Shown here: positions 43,953 through 51,796 of the stretch, in pieces | Layout of the letters: each line of letters begins with the position of its first letter | Numbering within the stretch: position 1 is the first letter of the stretch | DNA from: Nitrososphaerota archaeon | GTDB taxonomy: Archaea > Thermoproteota > Nitrososphaeria > Nitrososphaerales > Nitrosopumilaceae | DNA: 64,000 bases | Reading direction: 5' to 3' | Assembly: GCA_028867595.1 (NCBI GenBank) | Contig: JAGWGB010000006.1 | Location: 1-64,000, forward strand | Program-made: the position numbers and the translations under genes | The notes under the pieces: generated by a model | Databases searched by the model: none | The model's input: only the letters and a program-made list of their open reading frames with translations | Told to the model about the DNA's origin: nothing

Positions 43953-44065
43953 CAGTACCTAAAAAGCATGTTAAATACCACCAATATTGTACAATAAGAT
44001 AGCGGTAGACTGGATGGCCAGATGCGGACCTCCTGCAAGAGACCTATCGGTCACCCATCTGCCGC
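43940..44065 (+). ncRNA. Putative omega-RNA / right-end hairpin of the TnpB element
   Basis: In TnpB elements the guide RNA covers the end of tnpB and the right end. Here GCGGTAGACTGGATG (44002-44016) pairs with the segment ending CACCCATCTGCCGC (44052-44065), with an inner GG..CTC/GAG..CC hairpin around CTGCAA. Such a strong fold at this place is as expected for the scaffold. The guide would start just after about 44065, but the exact boundary is unknown. Confidence 0.5.
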
Positions 44066-44084
44066 CGTTCTTGATGAATTTTTG

Positions 44085-45839
44085 TTAGAAAAGATCTCGC
44101 ACTATGGCCTGAATACTGAGTATGTCTTCTTCTTCCTGTTTTATTTTCTTCTCAATGACGCGTATCATAGAATCGAGCCATACGTGATGTGAGAAGAAGT
44201 TGTGGTATGTGTTTGCCGCTGTCATTTCATCATCCACTACAGTATCCTCTAGAAACTTTGTCGCTACAGTATCTGTCAGCTTTAAAATTCTCTGGTTTAG
44301 CTTGACGCTCTTGAAGACAGGTTCTAGTTTTGCAATATCTTCCTTGAAATCTCCTTTGGAAAGGAGGATTTTTTCATGAAGAATTTTGAAATAGACTGCA
44401 ACAAAAAATAATGTTGCATATCTTTTTGTTTTATGGCCTCCCTTTTTTCCATAGTTCAAAGCCTTTTTTGCATATTCCTTTACAAGATATGGATACAACA
44501 ATAATCTGTAATCGTCTCTTAGCTTTTCATCAAACACTTCGTCATACTTGCTTCCTCTTGGCAAAAACTGCGCAGGAGAACTATACGACTCGGTTGGTCT
44601 CTGTTCGATTCCAGCTACAAAGGCCTGTATGGCGTCTTTTCCAACGATGACCTTTTTGTGATTATCCGGAAGATATTTGCTGTATATGGGATCGCCTACA
44701 AACTCTGACTGCTGTGATTTGGTCTTGCTATCAAACGATCCTGCCTGTATTTCGTAAAAATACCCAAGGCTTTCCATCTGAGACTTGATTGATTTATGAA
44801 AATCCATCAAGGAGACGAGGTCCTTTCCTCTTACTGCATTCTGCGAGTTTCTGTACTTTGTTATGTTGTTCTGATCCATCTCATCAGCTGCCTTGATTAT
44901 AGTAACCGTGATACTTCCTTCCAAGTTGTGGGTGCGTTTTGCATGGTCCAGTACTGAATTTGATGTCTGTGCACCGTTAACTATTTGGGGTGCATGCAAA
45001 AGTATTGAGTTGTCCTCATGCTCTTCAAAATCATTTACAACTATGGTTATGCCGTTATTGTAGTAGAAGAACTTGTTAGGAGATTCCTGCAAAGTCTCGC
45101 GCAGACCCTTGTTTACAGTTGTTTTAAACTGCATCCACTGCCTTATGTTTGACTCAAAAACATAATCTCTATTTTTTGTAACAAAGTTTGTCAGTTCTCT
45201 TAGCTTTAGGATTCCAAGCAAGGTATTTTGATATCGCAACTTGCTCTCAAGTCTAATTGCAGCTTTTTTGCCCACTGCGGGTTTTTTGATCCTATCCCAT
45301 AATTTTTGAATTATTGCATCAATGTCATATATCTCGACAGATTCATAGATCTCCTCGTCAATTTTTTGATCCGTAACGTAAATGCATTCTATCTTTAGGT
45401 GCCTTTCTTGTATCTGGGTTACAAGATGAGCAATTTCAGGTCGCATCTTTGCAATGTCTTTGTCAAGTAGACTCTGTACGTCATGTCTGAACTTGGCAAT
45501 TGCTTCCATGGAATGAGATGTCCCGTATTTTGACTGGAAAAGGTAGATCTTGTCTTCTGAAAAGTCAACTGGTAGATACGCATCTATGCCTAGATCATTT
45601 GGACCATCGATAATTGCATCTGTCGCATCGTCTTCTGTAGCTTCGAAAACTCTTGTTAGTACCCATTGAAGAAAATTATGTCCTTTTTCAACCTCATTTT
45701 GTGCACTTTCGGCATATTCTTTCACACTATCACGTACGTTCTGAACAAATCCTTCTAACGGCTGACCATTGGATGATTGCTGTAAAGGCGGTCTTGCACC
45801 TGGTATGTACTCTAACAATCCGTTACTTCTATCTGCCAA
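44085..45839 (-). CDS. AIPR-family (abortive infection phage resistance) protein
   Basis: The TTG-started 584-residue protein shows the AIPR core: FFYYNNGITIVVNDFEEH, HAPQIVNGAQTSNSVLDH and ITKYRNSQNAVRGKDLVSLM. An N-terminal restriction-endonuclease-like region is suggested by GIDAYLPVDFSEDKIYLFQSKYG (about residues 85-107), with D...QxK-type residues. The family is linked to phage abortive infection and to restriction loci; its action on nucleic acid is inference. It lies between the TnpB element and tRNA-Cys, pointing to an acquired island. Confidence 0.85.
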   Translation of the reverse strand: MADRSNGLLEYIPGARPPLQQSSNGQPLEGFVQNVRDSVKEYAESAQNEVEKGHNFLQWVLTRVFEATEDDATDAIIDGPNDLGIDAYLPVDFSEDKIYLFQSKYGTSHSMEAIAKFRHDVQSLLDKDIAKMRPEIAHLVTQIQERHLKIECIYVTDQKIDEEIYESVEIYDIDAIIQKLWDRIKKPAVGKKAAIRLESKLRYQNTLLGILKLRELTNFVTKNRDYVFESNIRQWMQFKTTVNKGLRETLQESPNKFFYYNNGITIVVNDFEEHEDNSILLHAPQIVNGAQTSNSVLDHAKRTHNLEGSITVTIIKAADEMDQNNITKYRNSQNAVRGKDLVSLMDFHKSIKSQMESLGYFYEIQAGSFDSKTKSQQSEFVGDPIYSKYLPDNHKKVIVGKDAIQAFVAGIEQRPTESYSSPAQFLPRGSKYDEVFDEKLRDDYRLLLYPYLVKEYAKKALNYGKKGGHKTKRYATLFFVAVYFKILHEKILLSKGDFKEDIAKLEPVFKSVKLNQRILKLTDTVATKFLEDTVVDDEMTAANTYHNFFSHHVWLDSMIRVIEKKIKQEEEDILSIQAIVRDLF

Positions 45840-45893
45840 TCTGAGATGTGTAGAATCTGGTGTATTTAGAAAAGTAGGTTATTATGATATCAA

Positions 45894-45965
45894 AGGTGAG
45901 GAAGGGATTCGAACCCCTATAGATTCGCTTTGCAGGCGAACGCATAGCCGCTCTGCCACCTCACC
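45894..45965 (-). tRNA. tRNA-Cys (GCA)
   Basis: The acceptor is GGTGAGG/CCTCACC with U73. The anticodon stem TTCGC/GCGAA encloses CTGCAAA, giving anticodon GCA. The T arm is AGGGGTTCGAATCCCTT. There is no intron. Confidence 0.96.
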
Positions 45966-46006
45966 GTAATCAAACAGGTTTCCTATGAACAATTAAATCT
46001 TTTAGA

Positions 46007-46228
46007 TCAGAATTTTGAAAACTGTTTTGCAGCTAGTCTAACATCTTCTGCTTTGATTGTTTTCCTACCAGCATGTGTTGACATTTCTACTGCATTTTTG
46101 GCAATGGACACGCCAACCTCTTCCAATATTCTTCTTAGTTCATTTGCTGACTCATCACTTACTCTGTCAGCTCCGGCCTTTTTTAGGATCCTATACATTA
46201 CAGAAAGACCAAATTCAGATGTTGTCAT
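46007..46228 (-). CDS. Archaeal histone
   Basis: The 73-residue protein has the histone fold without tails: VMYRILKKAGADRVSDES, ANELRRILEEVGVSIAKNAVEMSTHAGRKTIKAEDVRLAAKQF. It packages DNA as dimers and longer stacks. The HAGRKTIKAEDV segment is the conserved loop 2/helix 3. Confidence 0.96.
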   Translation of the reverse strand: MTTSEFGLSVMYRILKKAGADRVSDESANELRRILEEVGVSIAKNAVEMSTHAGRKTIKAEDVRLAAKQFSKF

Positions 46229-46323
46229 AATCTAACTCCAAACATCTGTGATAAAAGAATTAGAGTAGAAAAAAGACTAGCTGGGAATCGATTTATACAC
46301 ACTATTATGATTATGGTATACTC

Positions 46324-47079
46324 ATGAGTTGGCTAACTGATGCTCATATTCATCTGTCAGACGATGAATTCAAACCTGAACTGCCATTCATTTTGACAGC
46401 AATGGACAAGATGAAAATGCGGGCATGCTGTGTCTCCATGGACTATGCAAGCTCAAACACAACGCTTGCCATAGGCAAAAAAAGCAATCTTGTTTTGCCT
46501 TTTCTTGGAATACATCCAGAAAAGGCTAATGATGATCTGGAACCCGTAGAACGCCTAATTGTAGACAATTCAAACCAAATCTCGGGTATAGGAGAAATTG
46601 GTCTTGACAAGACATATGTCTCAGACGAGGATGGTTTCAAACGCCAAGTTCATGTCTTTGAAAAAATGCTATCTCTGGCAGAAAAGCTTGGAAAACCAAT
46701 ATCGATTCATTCAAGAAAAACATTAGACGAGATATTTTCTATTTTGCCGTCATATCGCCTTGGTGGTACATTGCTACACTGGTTTGCAGGAAATAAAAAA
46801 CAACTACAAAAAGCCATGGATATGGGATGTTTTGTTTCATATGGACCTGCCATGGTTTATTCTCAAGACAAGCAGATTCTTCTTTTGCAAACTCGACTTG
46901 ACAAGGTTTTGCTTGAGACTGATGGGCCAGTCAGGTTTTCGAAATGTTTTGGATACAAGACTGCACAAATAACTTTTCTTCCAAGCGTTCTCTTTTGTGC
47001 GTCAAACATTCTTAGAATGCAATATGACGAAACGCTTGGAATAGTGGAAAAAAACATGAATTCCTATCTTGGCATATAG
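46324..47079 (+). CDS. TatD-family metal-dependent hydrolase
   Basis: This putative deoxyribonuclease/hydrolase has a TIM-barrel with TDAHIHLSD (two metal histidines), GEIGLDKTY, ISIHSRKT and LLETDGP, which are the family metal sites. The 251-residue length is typical. Its 3' end overlaps nothing once S17e is started at 47111. Confidence 0.88.
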   Translation: MSWLTDAHIHLSDDEFKPELPFILTAMDKMKMRACCVSMDYASSNTTLAIGKKSNLVLPFLGIHPEKANDDLEPVERLIVDNSNQISGIGEIGLDKTYVSDEDGFKRQVHVFEKMLSLAEKLGKPISIHSRKTLDEIFSILPSYRLGGTLLHWFAGNKKQLQKAMDMGCFVSYGPAMVYSQDKQILLLQTRLDKVLLETDGPVRFSKCFGYKTAQITFLPSVLFCASNILRMQYDETLGIVEKNMNSYLGI

Positions 47080-47110
47080 GTATAAAATACCCCTTGTGCC
47101 AATCGGTAAC

Positions 47111-47368
47111 GTGAATAGAGTCAGACGAATTTCCACGGAACTGATGACTGCTTATAAAGGAAAATTTGGCGTCGACTTTAAACAAAATAAAAAAATCCTA
47201 GATGAAGTTGCAATAGTGAGATCAAAGGGATTGAAAAATGAGATTGCAGGTTATATCGCAACCCATTTGAAAAGAGAACTGGAAGAACAAAAAGAAAAAG
47301 AATCACTAGCACCACAAGAAGAAGCCATCGTCGAGACTGAAGAGATGGAAGAACAGCTAGTCAGCTAA
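47111..47368 (+). CDS. rps17e: Ribosomal protein eS17-like
   Basis: The protein matches archaeal S17e through NRVRRISTELMTAYKGKFGV, DFKQNKKILDEVAIVRSKGLKNEIAGYI. A TATA-like GGTATAAAATACC (47080-47092) is about 25 nt before the GTG at 47111, which supports a leaderless 85-residue protein. A GTG at 47096 or a TTG at 47069 would give longer forms. The C-terminus is Glu/Lys-rich. Confidence 0.85.
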   Translation: MNRVRRISTELMTAYKGKFGVDFKQNKKILDEVAIVRSKGLKNEIAGYIATHLKRELEEQKEKESLAPQEEAIVETEEMEEQLVS

Positions 47369-47426
47369 ACTTTCTCATATATACAAAACCAAAAATTCCA
47401 TATTGAACTGATTACTCTCTTAAACT

Positions 47427-48206
47427 GTGATAACAATCAAACTTCTTGGCGGCGCTAAAAGGTCTTTTTTGTCTGATAAACTCTCAGTCGAAAAAAATCT
47501 CATGTCTGTATCTGAGCTTCTTGCCTTTCTCCAGAACTTGGTTGAAAAAAACATGCCTCCATTTGACACAAAAAATATTCTTGTAGCAATAAACGGCGTG
47601 GATTCGTCTGCACTACAGGGAAATGATACATCTGTCAAGGACGGGGATACTGTTAGCATAATCCCAATAGTGCATGGAGGAAGCAAGACAACCGTTAACT
47701 TTAGAGTATCAAATTGTAACATAGTGCTAGTCAGGCTGGGAAAACTACTACCTGATCCAACAAAATTACTAGAATCACTGAGAGCCAAGTTTCCAGATGT
47801 CATTATTCAGGGAATTAGATCGAAATATGCCCTAAGTTTGCAACATGTCAGACGAGTTATCGAGATTTCCTTAGTTGCCAGCAAAGCTGGAACATTGCTT
47901 TCCAATAAAATTGAGACTGACATGCTTATGCGGTTTGCCGCAAGCAGGCAGATAAGTGAAGCAATCAGTAAAGTTGGTTTACAGAAAGGTGACGACTCTA
48001 TCTTAATTTTAATTGGAAAAATGCCTACAATCAACAAGCTTGTGACCGACCTTGGCCATGTGGTAAAACCCATGACACCATTTCCTAAAAATGATAATTT
48101 CTTAAAAAAAGAATTCAAAATAACAAAGAAAGAACTTGATTGTATAATGTCAAGAGAACCACTTGAGGATCTCTTAGTTGAGAGAGCCGCAGTTTTATTC
48201 CATTGA
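47427..48206 (+). CDS. Fusion: MoaD/SAMP-like ubiquitin fold + Cgi121 (KEOPS) domain
   Basis: The GTG-started 259-residue protein has an N-terminal beta-grasp domain (residues 1-85) with the MoaD/ThiS pattern: ITIKLLGGAKRSF, ILVAINGVDSS, VKDGDTVSIIPIVHGG. Its GlyGly (84-85) is where free SAMP/MoaD proteins end. The rest (about 95-245) matches Cgi121, a tRNA-binding and Bud32-activating KEOPS subunit: HVRRVIEISLVASKAGTLLSNKIETDMLMRFAASRQISEAISKVGL. KEOPS makes t6A37 in tRNA. The gene is beside sua5, the other t6A enzyme. The 3' end overlaps the THUMP gene by 12 nt. Confidence 0.78.
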   Translation: MITIKLLGGAKRSFLSDKLSVEKNLMSVSELLAFLQNLVEKNMPPFDTKNILVAINGVDSSALQGNDTSVKDGDTVSIIPIVHGGSKTTVNFRVSNCNIVLVRLGKLLPDPTKLLESLRAKFPDVIIQGIRSKYALSLQHVRRVIEISLVASKAGTLLSNKIETDMLMRFAASRQISEAISKVGLQKGDDSILILIGKMPTINKLVTDLGHVVKPMTPFPKNDNFLKKEFKITKKELDCIMSREPLEDLLVERAAVLFH

Positions 48207-48716
48207 ATCTCGTTTTACTTTCAAGGTGCTTATTATGTCGGATTCTTTTAGGATGGAAACCCCAACTATGTCACCTAAAATCTCAACTATGATATTCCAA
48301 TCATATTTTTCCAAAGACACCTTGTTTTTCACAACTCCTGCAATGGAATCGATGAGTTCTTTTGTGGATAGTTCAGAGCCTCGCTTTTCAATCGTAATTC
48401 TGTAAGAATCATCTGGTTGCATGCTGTGCATGTTATTTTGTACAGCTTTTACAATGTTATCTGGCGTAGCTTTTGCTGATTCCTGAATTGGTATGAATCT
48501 GTGACAATATCTGACACTCCAAGGCTCATCAAGAATTTTTGTTCTGATTTCATTGACAACCTGAAAAGGATCTAATGATGTGTGGACAGTAACTATACCT
48601 GAAAATCTACTGTGCTCCATTCTAGATTCATCATCCCCTAACATGGTAAGAATTTTTGAAATCTCATCAGATGCTTCCTCTTCCATGTGGCGACTGCATG
48701 TTACAATTAGATTCAA
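48195..48716 (-). CDS. THUMP-domain RNA-binding protein (Tan1-like)
   Basis: The 173-residue protein is a THUMP domain with its NFLD-like N-terminal part (MNLIVTCSRHMEEEASDEIS, SGIVTVHTSLDPFQVVNEI, DDSYRITIEKRGSELSTKEL). THUMP domains present tRNA to modifying enzymes; Tan1/THUMPD1 is the adaptor for ac4C12. No catalytic domain is attached. It overlaps sua5 by 4 nt. Confidence 0.85.
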   Translation of the reverse strand: MNLIVTCSRHMEEEASDEISKILTMLGDDESRMEHSRFSGIVTVHTSLDPFQVVNEIRTKILDEPWSVRYCHRFIPIQESAKATPDNIVKAVQNNMHSMQPDDSYRITIEKRGSELSTKELIDSIAGVVKNKVSLEKYDWNIIVEILGDIVGVSILKESDIISTLKVKRDSME

Positions 48717-49312
48717 ACTAGTGCAAGTAACTCCTTTTCGCTAATTCTTCCTTTACGCACTATGTGAAACCTATCTCCTGTGACTTGGACAATTGTAGAT
48801 TCCACAGAGTTTTGAATGGTTCCGCCGTCTAGCAGTATGTCATATCCAGTTAGTTTCTCTAATATCTCTGCAGGGTCTGAAGCAGGAGGTTGGCCCGATG
48901 GGTTTGCACTTGTTCCAACTAGCAACTTGCATTCTTTGAGAAGTTCTAGTGTACACGGATGATTAGGCACACGTACTGCTATTTTTTTATCTAGACCAAG
49001 AGATCTTGCTATCTTTTCTTCTTTTACATCAAGAATCAATGTTAGCGGACCTGGCCAAAATTTGGATGCAAACTTTCTTGATAACTCGTCAAAAACTGCA
49101 ATCTTTGATATCTCAAAAATCGAGGACCCAAGAACTGGAAGCTGCTTTGATTCTTGTCGCCCTTTGATTTTGTAAATTTTCTTGACTGCCTCTTCATTAA
49201 ATGGATCGCACCCAATGCCGTATACCGTATCTGTGGGAAAAACCACAATGTTGCCTTTCTTGACTGCCTTTGATGCAGTAGTAATTCCAGCATGGTCACA
49301 TGATACGATCAT
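48713..49312 (-). CDS. Threonylcarbamoyl-AMP synthase (Sua5/YrdC/TsaC)
   Basis: This enzyme makes threonylcarbamoyl-AMP from threonine, bicarbonate and ATP for t6A37 formation. The 199-residue protein has VFPTDTVYGIGCDPFNEEAV, KIKGRQESKQLP and LLVGTSANPSGQPPASDP, the YrdC active-site blocks. It lacks the Sua5 C-terminal domain. With the Cgi121 fusion and THUMP genes next to it, the locus looks devoted to tRNA modification. Confidence 0.94.
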   Translation of the reverse strand: MIVSCDHAGITTASKAVKKGNIVVFPTDTVYGIGCDPFNEEAVKKIYKIKGRQESKQLPVLGSSIFEISKIAVFDELSRKFASKFWPGPLTLILDVKEEKIARSLGLDKKIAVRVPNHPCTLELLKECKLLVGTSANPSGQPPASDPAEILEKLTGYDILLDGGTIQNSVESTIVQVTGDRFHIVRKGRISEKELLALV

Positions 49313-49386
49313 GACCTACTTGATGGGCAGTAGTAAATTATCTCTTGTTCTAAAAATGATATAAAGCTGAATGACGTATATCTTGT

Positions 49387-49497
49387 ATGGAAGAGGAAAT
49401 ACCTCAATGTCAGTGCCCGCCTGGCGGAGAAACATACGTAAATGAAGACGGTATGGATATCTGTGTTTCCTGTGGCGGCTGGGTAGCGCCTGCATAA
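49387..49497 (+). CDS. 36-residue zinc-binding protein
   Basis: ATG at 49387 lies about 25 nt after ATATAAAG (49359-49366), so it is probably leaderless. The product has PQCQCPPGGETYVNEDG and ICVSCGGWVAPA: four cysteines in two CxC/CxxC pairs, fitting a zinc knuckle somewhat like the N-terminal ribbon of TFB. Confidence 0.6.
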   Translation: MEEEIPQCQCPPGGETYVNEDGMDICVSCGGWVAPA

Positions 49498-49562
49498 CCT
49501 AATTTGCAAATAACTGCTCGTACCTGTAAATCTTTTATAGTAAAATATTTTCTCTGATTCTA

Positions 49563-49649
49563 ATGTCTGAAGATTTTGAAAATGAGTTTGAAGATGAATT
49601 CGATGATGATGTAGAAGATGACGAAGACGTTGAAGACGATTCCGACTAG
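49563..49649 (+). CDS. 28-residue highly acidic micropeptide
   Basis: ATG at 49563 is about 26 nt downstream of TCTTTTATAG (49531-49540). The peptide begins MSEDFENEFEDEFDDDVEDD and is roughly two-thirds Asp/Glu. Low complexity makes annotation risky, but the promoter spacing supports expression. Function is unknown. Confidence 0.45.
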   Translation: MSEDFENEFEDEFDDDVEDDEDVEDDSD

Positions 49650-49936
49650 ATTCTTAATCCAAAGGAATCAGCAAATTCTCTAAAACCGCGATACGCCTGA
49701 AGAAACTCTCTACCTCTGGAACTGATTCTATACTTGCAGGCCCTCTCTGATGTGTTCTGTTCTAGTAGACCTTGTTGAACTAGAGTGTCCAGTATTTTTG
49801 CAAGTCTACCATGTGATACATTGGCTTTTCGAATCAGATATGTTACGCTTGCACCAGATTCATCTGGAATCTCATCTCTGGCAGTAGCAAGAATGTCTCC
49901 TATGATGCTCATGTGAGTTCTATACACTGCTGCCAA
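49646..49936 (-). CDS. Winged-helix regulator, ArnR1-like (paralogue)
   Basis: The 96-residue protein (MAAVYRTHMSIIGDILATAR) has the winged helix YLIRKANVSHGRLAKILDTL and YRISSRGREFL, and ends FREFADSFGLRI. It is a clear paralogue of the 41569 protein. Its start overlaps the membrane protein gene upstream by 17 nt, suggesting coupled expression and perhaps physical pairing. Confidence 0.8.
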   Translation of the reverse strand: MAAVYRTHMSIIGDILATARDEIPDESGASVTYLIRKANVSHGRLAKILDTLVQQGLLEQNTSERACKYRISSRGREFLQAYRGFREFADSFGLRI

Positions 49937-50573
49937 ATTTCATACCTCCTCTTAAAGGAACTTGAGAGATTGGGACAAACAGGGCCCCAAGGCCTCCTAT
50001 CTTTGTAGAAAGCGAGATAAAGTAAAGTATTGATTTTGGAAATATTACTGAATACCAACCCAGAAATTCGCCCAAGGCAAGTAACCCTAGGCCTGTAGCA
50101 ACGAATATCGTGCTCCTATTCCTATTGTCCATATATGACATAATGGTCTCAATTGTGCCATATACCAATAGGATAAAAGAAATTGACCTTATAATATGCT
50201 CAAGTGAATTACCGGGTATGATGAAAAGAGGAAATATTATGGATTTGAAATACCGAGATTTTGGAAAAAATGACTTGATGCCATGTGAAAATGCAATGAA
50301 AAAGTATCCAACCGTCTGAATCCCTATTCCAAGTGTCTGAATCCAGCTATCTATTTGGCTGTAGTTTAGTACGAATAGCTCTATTAGGCATCCAAATCCT
50401 ACTACTCCAAAACCTATTCCAATTGAAAAAAAGGAAATGTTTAGTCTAAACAAAGTGGGACTACCAGTATTCTTGAATCCTATGTAGGAAAAAGTTCCTA
50501 ACAGCAGCCCGACAACAAATCCTAACAAGTTAAGAGCTGTTTCAAGAGTAGCCGTGTCAAACGCAGATATCAA
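49920..50573 (-). CDS. Multi-span membrane protein paired with a regulator
   Basis: The 217-residue protein has about seven hydrophobic segments (for example ALNLLGFVVGLLLGTFSYIG, ISFFSIGIGFGVVGFG and FVATGLGLLALGEFLG). No transporter motif is apparent. Overlap with the winged-helix gene suggests a membrane sensor whose partner is that regulator; this is inference. Confidence 0.6.
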   Translation of the reverse strand: MISAFDTATLETALNLLGFVVGLLLGTFSYIGFKNTGSPTLFRLNISFFSIGIGFGVVGFGCLIELFVLNYSQIDSWIQTLGIGIQTVGYFFIAFSHGIKSFFPKSRYFKSIIFPLFIIPGNSLEHIIRSISFILLVYGTIETIMSYMDNRNRSTIFVATGLGLLALGEFLGWYSVIFPKSILYFISLSTKIGGLGALFVPISQVPLRGGMKFGSSV

Positions 50574-50624
50574 CTAAGCGCACTAGTATTCTGAAATTAA
50601 TTAAGTCTTGTAGTTGTTTTTTTT

Positions 50625-50831
50625 CTACCAGTCATCAAGAGTTCCTGCTGCATTGCCATTGGTATCATTGGCATAATCTCCAAGTATATCAGAATATCGT
50701 GCATCTTTGAGTGTTAGAAATCTGACATATTCTCCATATGTCATGTCTAAGGAACACTTTGAACATTTGACATATGAAAAATCATCCCCCATCTCCGCTA
50801 TGTCGTTGCATTTGGGGCACTTGATCTTCAT
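50625..50831 (-). CDS. Small zinc-ribbon protein
   Basis: The 68-residue protein starts MKIKCPKCNDIAEMGDDF and has VKCSKCSLDMTYGEYVRFL, a CxxC...CxxC ribbon followed by a helix and an acidic tail. It is probably a small nucleic-acid or protein-binding factor. Function is unknown. Confidence 0.65.
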   Translation of the reverse strand: MKIKCPKCNDIAEMGDDFSYVKCSKCSLDMTYGEYVRFLTLKDARYSDILGDYANDTNGNAAGTLDDW

Positions 50832-50986
50832 ATCTTATTTTCTCTGATTTCCCTAATATCTTTTCTTAAAAGGGATCTTTAGAAAAGTAGGATTCAGGTC
50901 TTTTTTTACCTAAGATAATGTCATCTGTAACTCTTACTTTTATACGAGAATCAAGAATTAAATTGCTACATCCTGAAGGCCTTATT

Positions 50987-51259
50987 ATGGCAACTTGTAC
51001 CAAATGTAAAAAGGAAATTCCATCTGATATGCAGCTAGATCCAATAGCCGCAACGTATCCTTGCTGTAATCCTTGCTGGGAAGAATGGAAGACCTATAGG
51101 GTAATGGTCATGAATGAAATGAGACTTGACATGTCTATGCCTGAGCACCGTAAAGTGGTAAAAAGATATGAAAAAGTCTTTGTTGGAGTAATGACGCCCG
51201 AAGGCGATGTCATAAACTTTGCAGATGAGAATCAAAGAAAACCTGACAAGCCGCTCTAG
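50987..51259 (+). CDS. Putative Fe(II)-trafficking / oxidative-damage protection-like protein
   Basis: The 90-residue protein starts at ATG 50987 (MATCTKCKKEIPSDMQLDPI). PCCNPCWEEWKTYRVMVMNEMRLDMSMPEHRKVVKRYEKVF resembles YggX, which has an EW..WQ..LINE.RL pattern, here combined with an added CxxC...CCxxC zinc site. It may guard iron centres. An upstream in-frame ATG at 50918 would add 23 residues without homology. Confidence 0.65.
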   Translation: MATCTKCKKEIPSDMQLDPIAATYPCCNPCWEEWKTYRVMVMNEMRLDMSMPEHRKVVKRYEKVFVGVMTPEGDVINFADENQRKPDKPL

Positions 51260-51717
51260 ATTCCTATCTCCTTCTTTGCTCTCTCAGGAATCACAAGATA
51301 AATTCTCTTTTTTGAGTCGCTATCAAGCGAATCCACAATTCTCTTAATGCTGTTTGATATGGTATTTTTTTGTTCGTCCGTAAGTGTAAAGTAAATCTCC
51401 AAAATCCCGTCTAAATTAAATAATATGATCTTCTCTGGGTGGCTTGCTATCTCAGTAATGTATGCGCTAAACATTGTCACCCTCTGCTCTTCTGATAAAC
51501 TACACAATATCTCAAGCCATGTCTTAAACAAGGTGGAAAACCTATCAAACTGTATTGTAGGTCCTGCCTGAAGCGCATTGTTTATGATCTCCTGCTTGTC
51601 TTCCTTTGACATCGAAAAGAACTCTGATAATCTTTTTTGTAATATGGGCTTGCGAAGAAACTCAGGAAGATTTGCTAGATTAACAATGATGTTGCCAGCA
51701 TAATTTGGCTGTGACAT
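51256..51717 (-). CDS. Helical hypothetical protein
   Basis: The 153-residue protein (MSQPNYAGNIIVNLANLPEF) is almost entirely helical, with repeated LS/LT-x-EQ/EDK helix starts (SMSKEDKQEII, SLSEEQRVTMF, TLTDEQKNTIS). This suggests a tandem helical repeat. No family is known to me. It overlaps the convergent gene by 4 nt. Confidence 0.6.
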   Translation of the reverse strand: MSQPNYAGNIIVNLANLPEFLRKPILQKRLSEFFSMSKEDKQEIINNALQAGPTIQFDRFSTLFKTWLEILCSLSEEQRVTMFSAYITEIASHPEKIILFNLDGILEIYFTLTDEQKNTISNSIKRIVDSLDSDSKKRIYLVIPERAKKEIGI

Positions 51718-51796
51718 TCAAGTTTGATCTATTTTTCTTTGCTAAAATTGTATTGCTAAGACTTGGCTTAAATATGTCCGTCTATGCTCCTCCTTT

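Larger units (their letters stand above)
42750..44065 (+). mobile_element. TnpB-only IS605/IS1341-like element (right end visible)
   Basis: The element consists of tnpB plus a structured right end at 44002-44065. A 12-bp palindrome (TATTGTACAATA, 43985-43996) lies in between. The left border is not identifiable; the tract before 42750 shows no matching hairpin. It is adjacent to an AIPR defence gene and near small zinc and regulator genes. Confidence 0.6.

Noticed and set aside
42550-44100. tnpA transposase partner for TnpB
   Set aside because: No frame with a Y1 transposase HUH motif lies near tnpB.
41100-46000. tRNA-derived attachment sites bounding the accessory island
   Set aside because: I looked for copies of the 3' ends of tRNA-Thr(CGT) and tRNA-Cys around 42.5-44.1 kb and found none, so integrase-type insertion is not supported.
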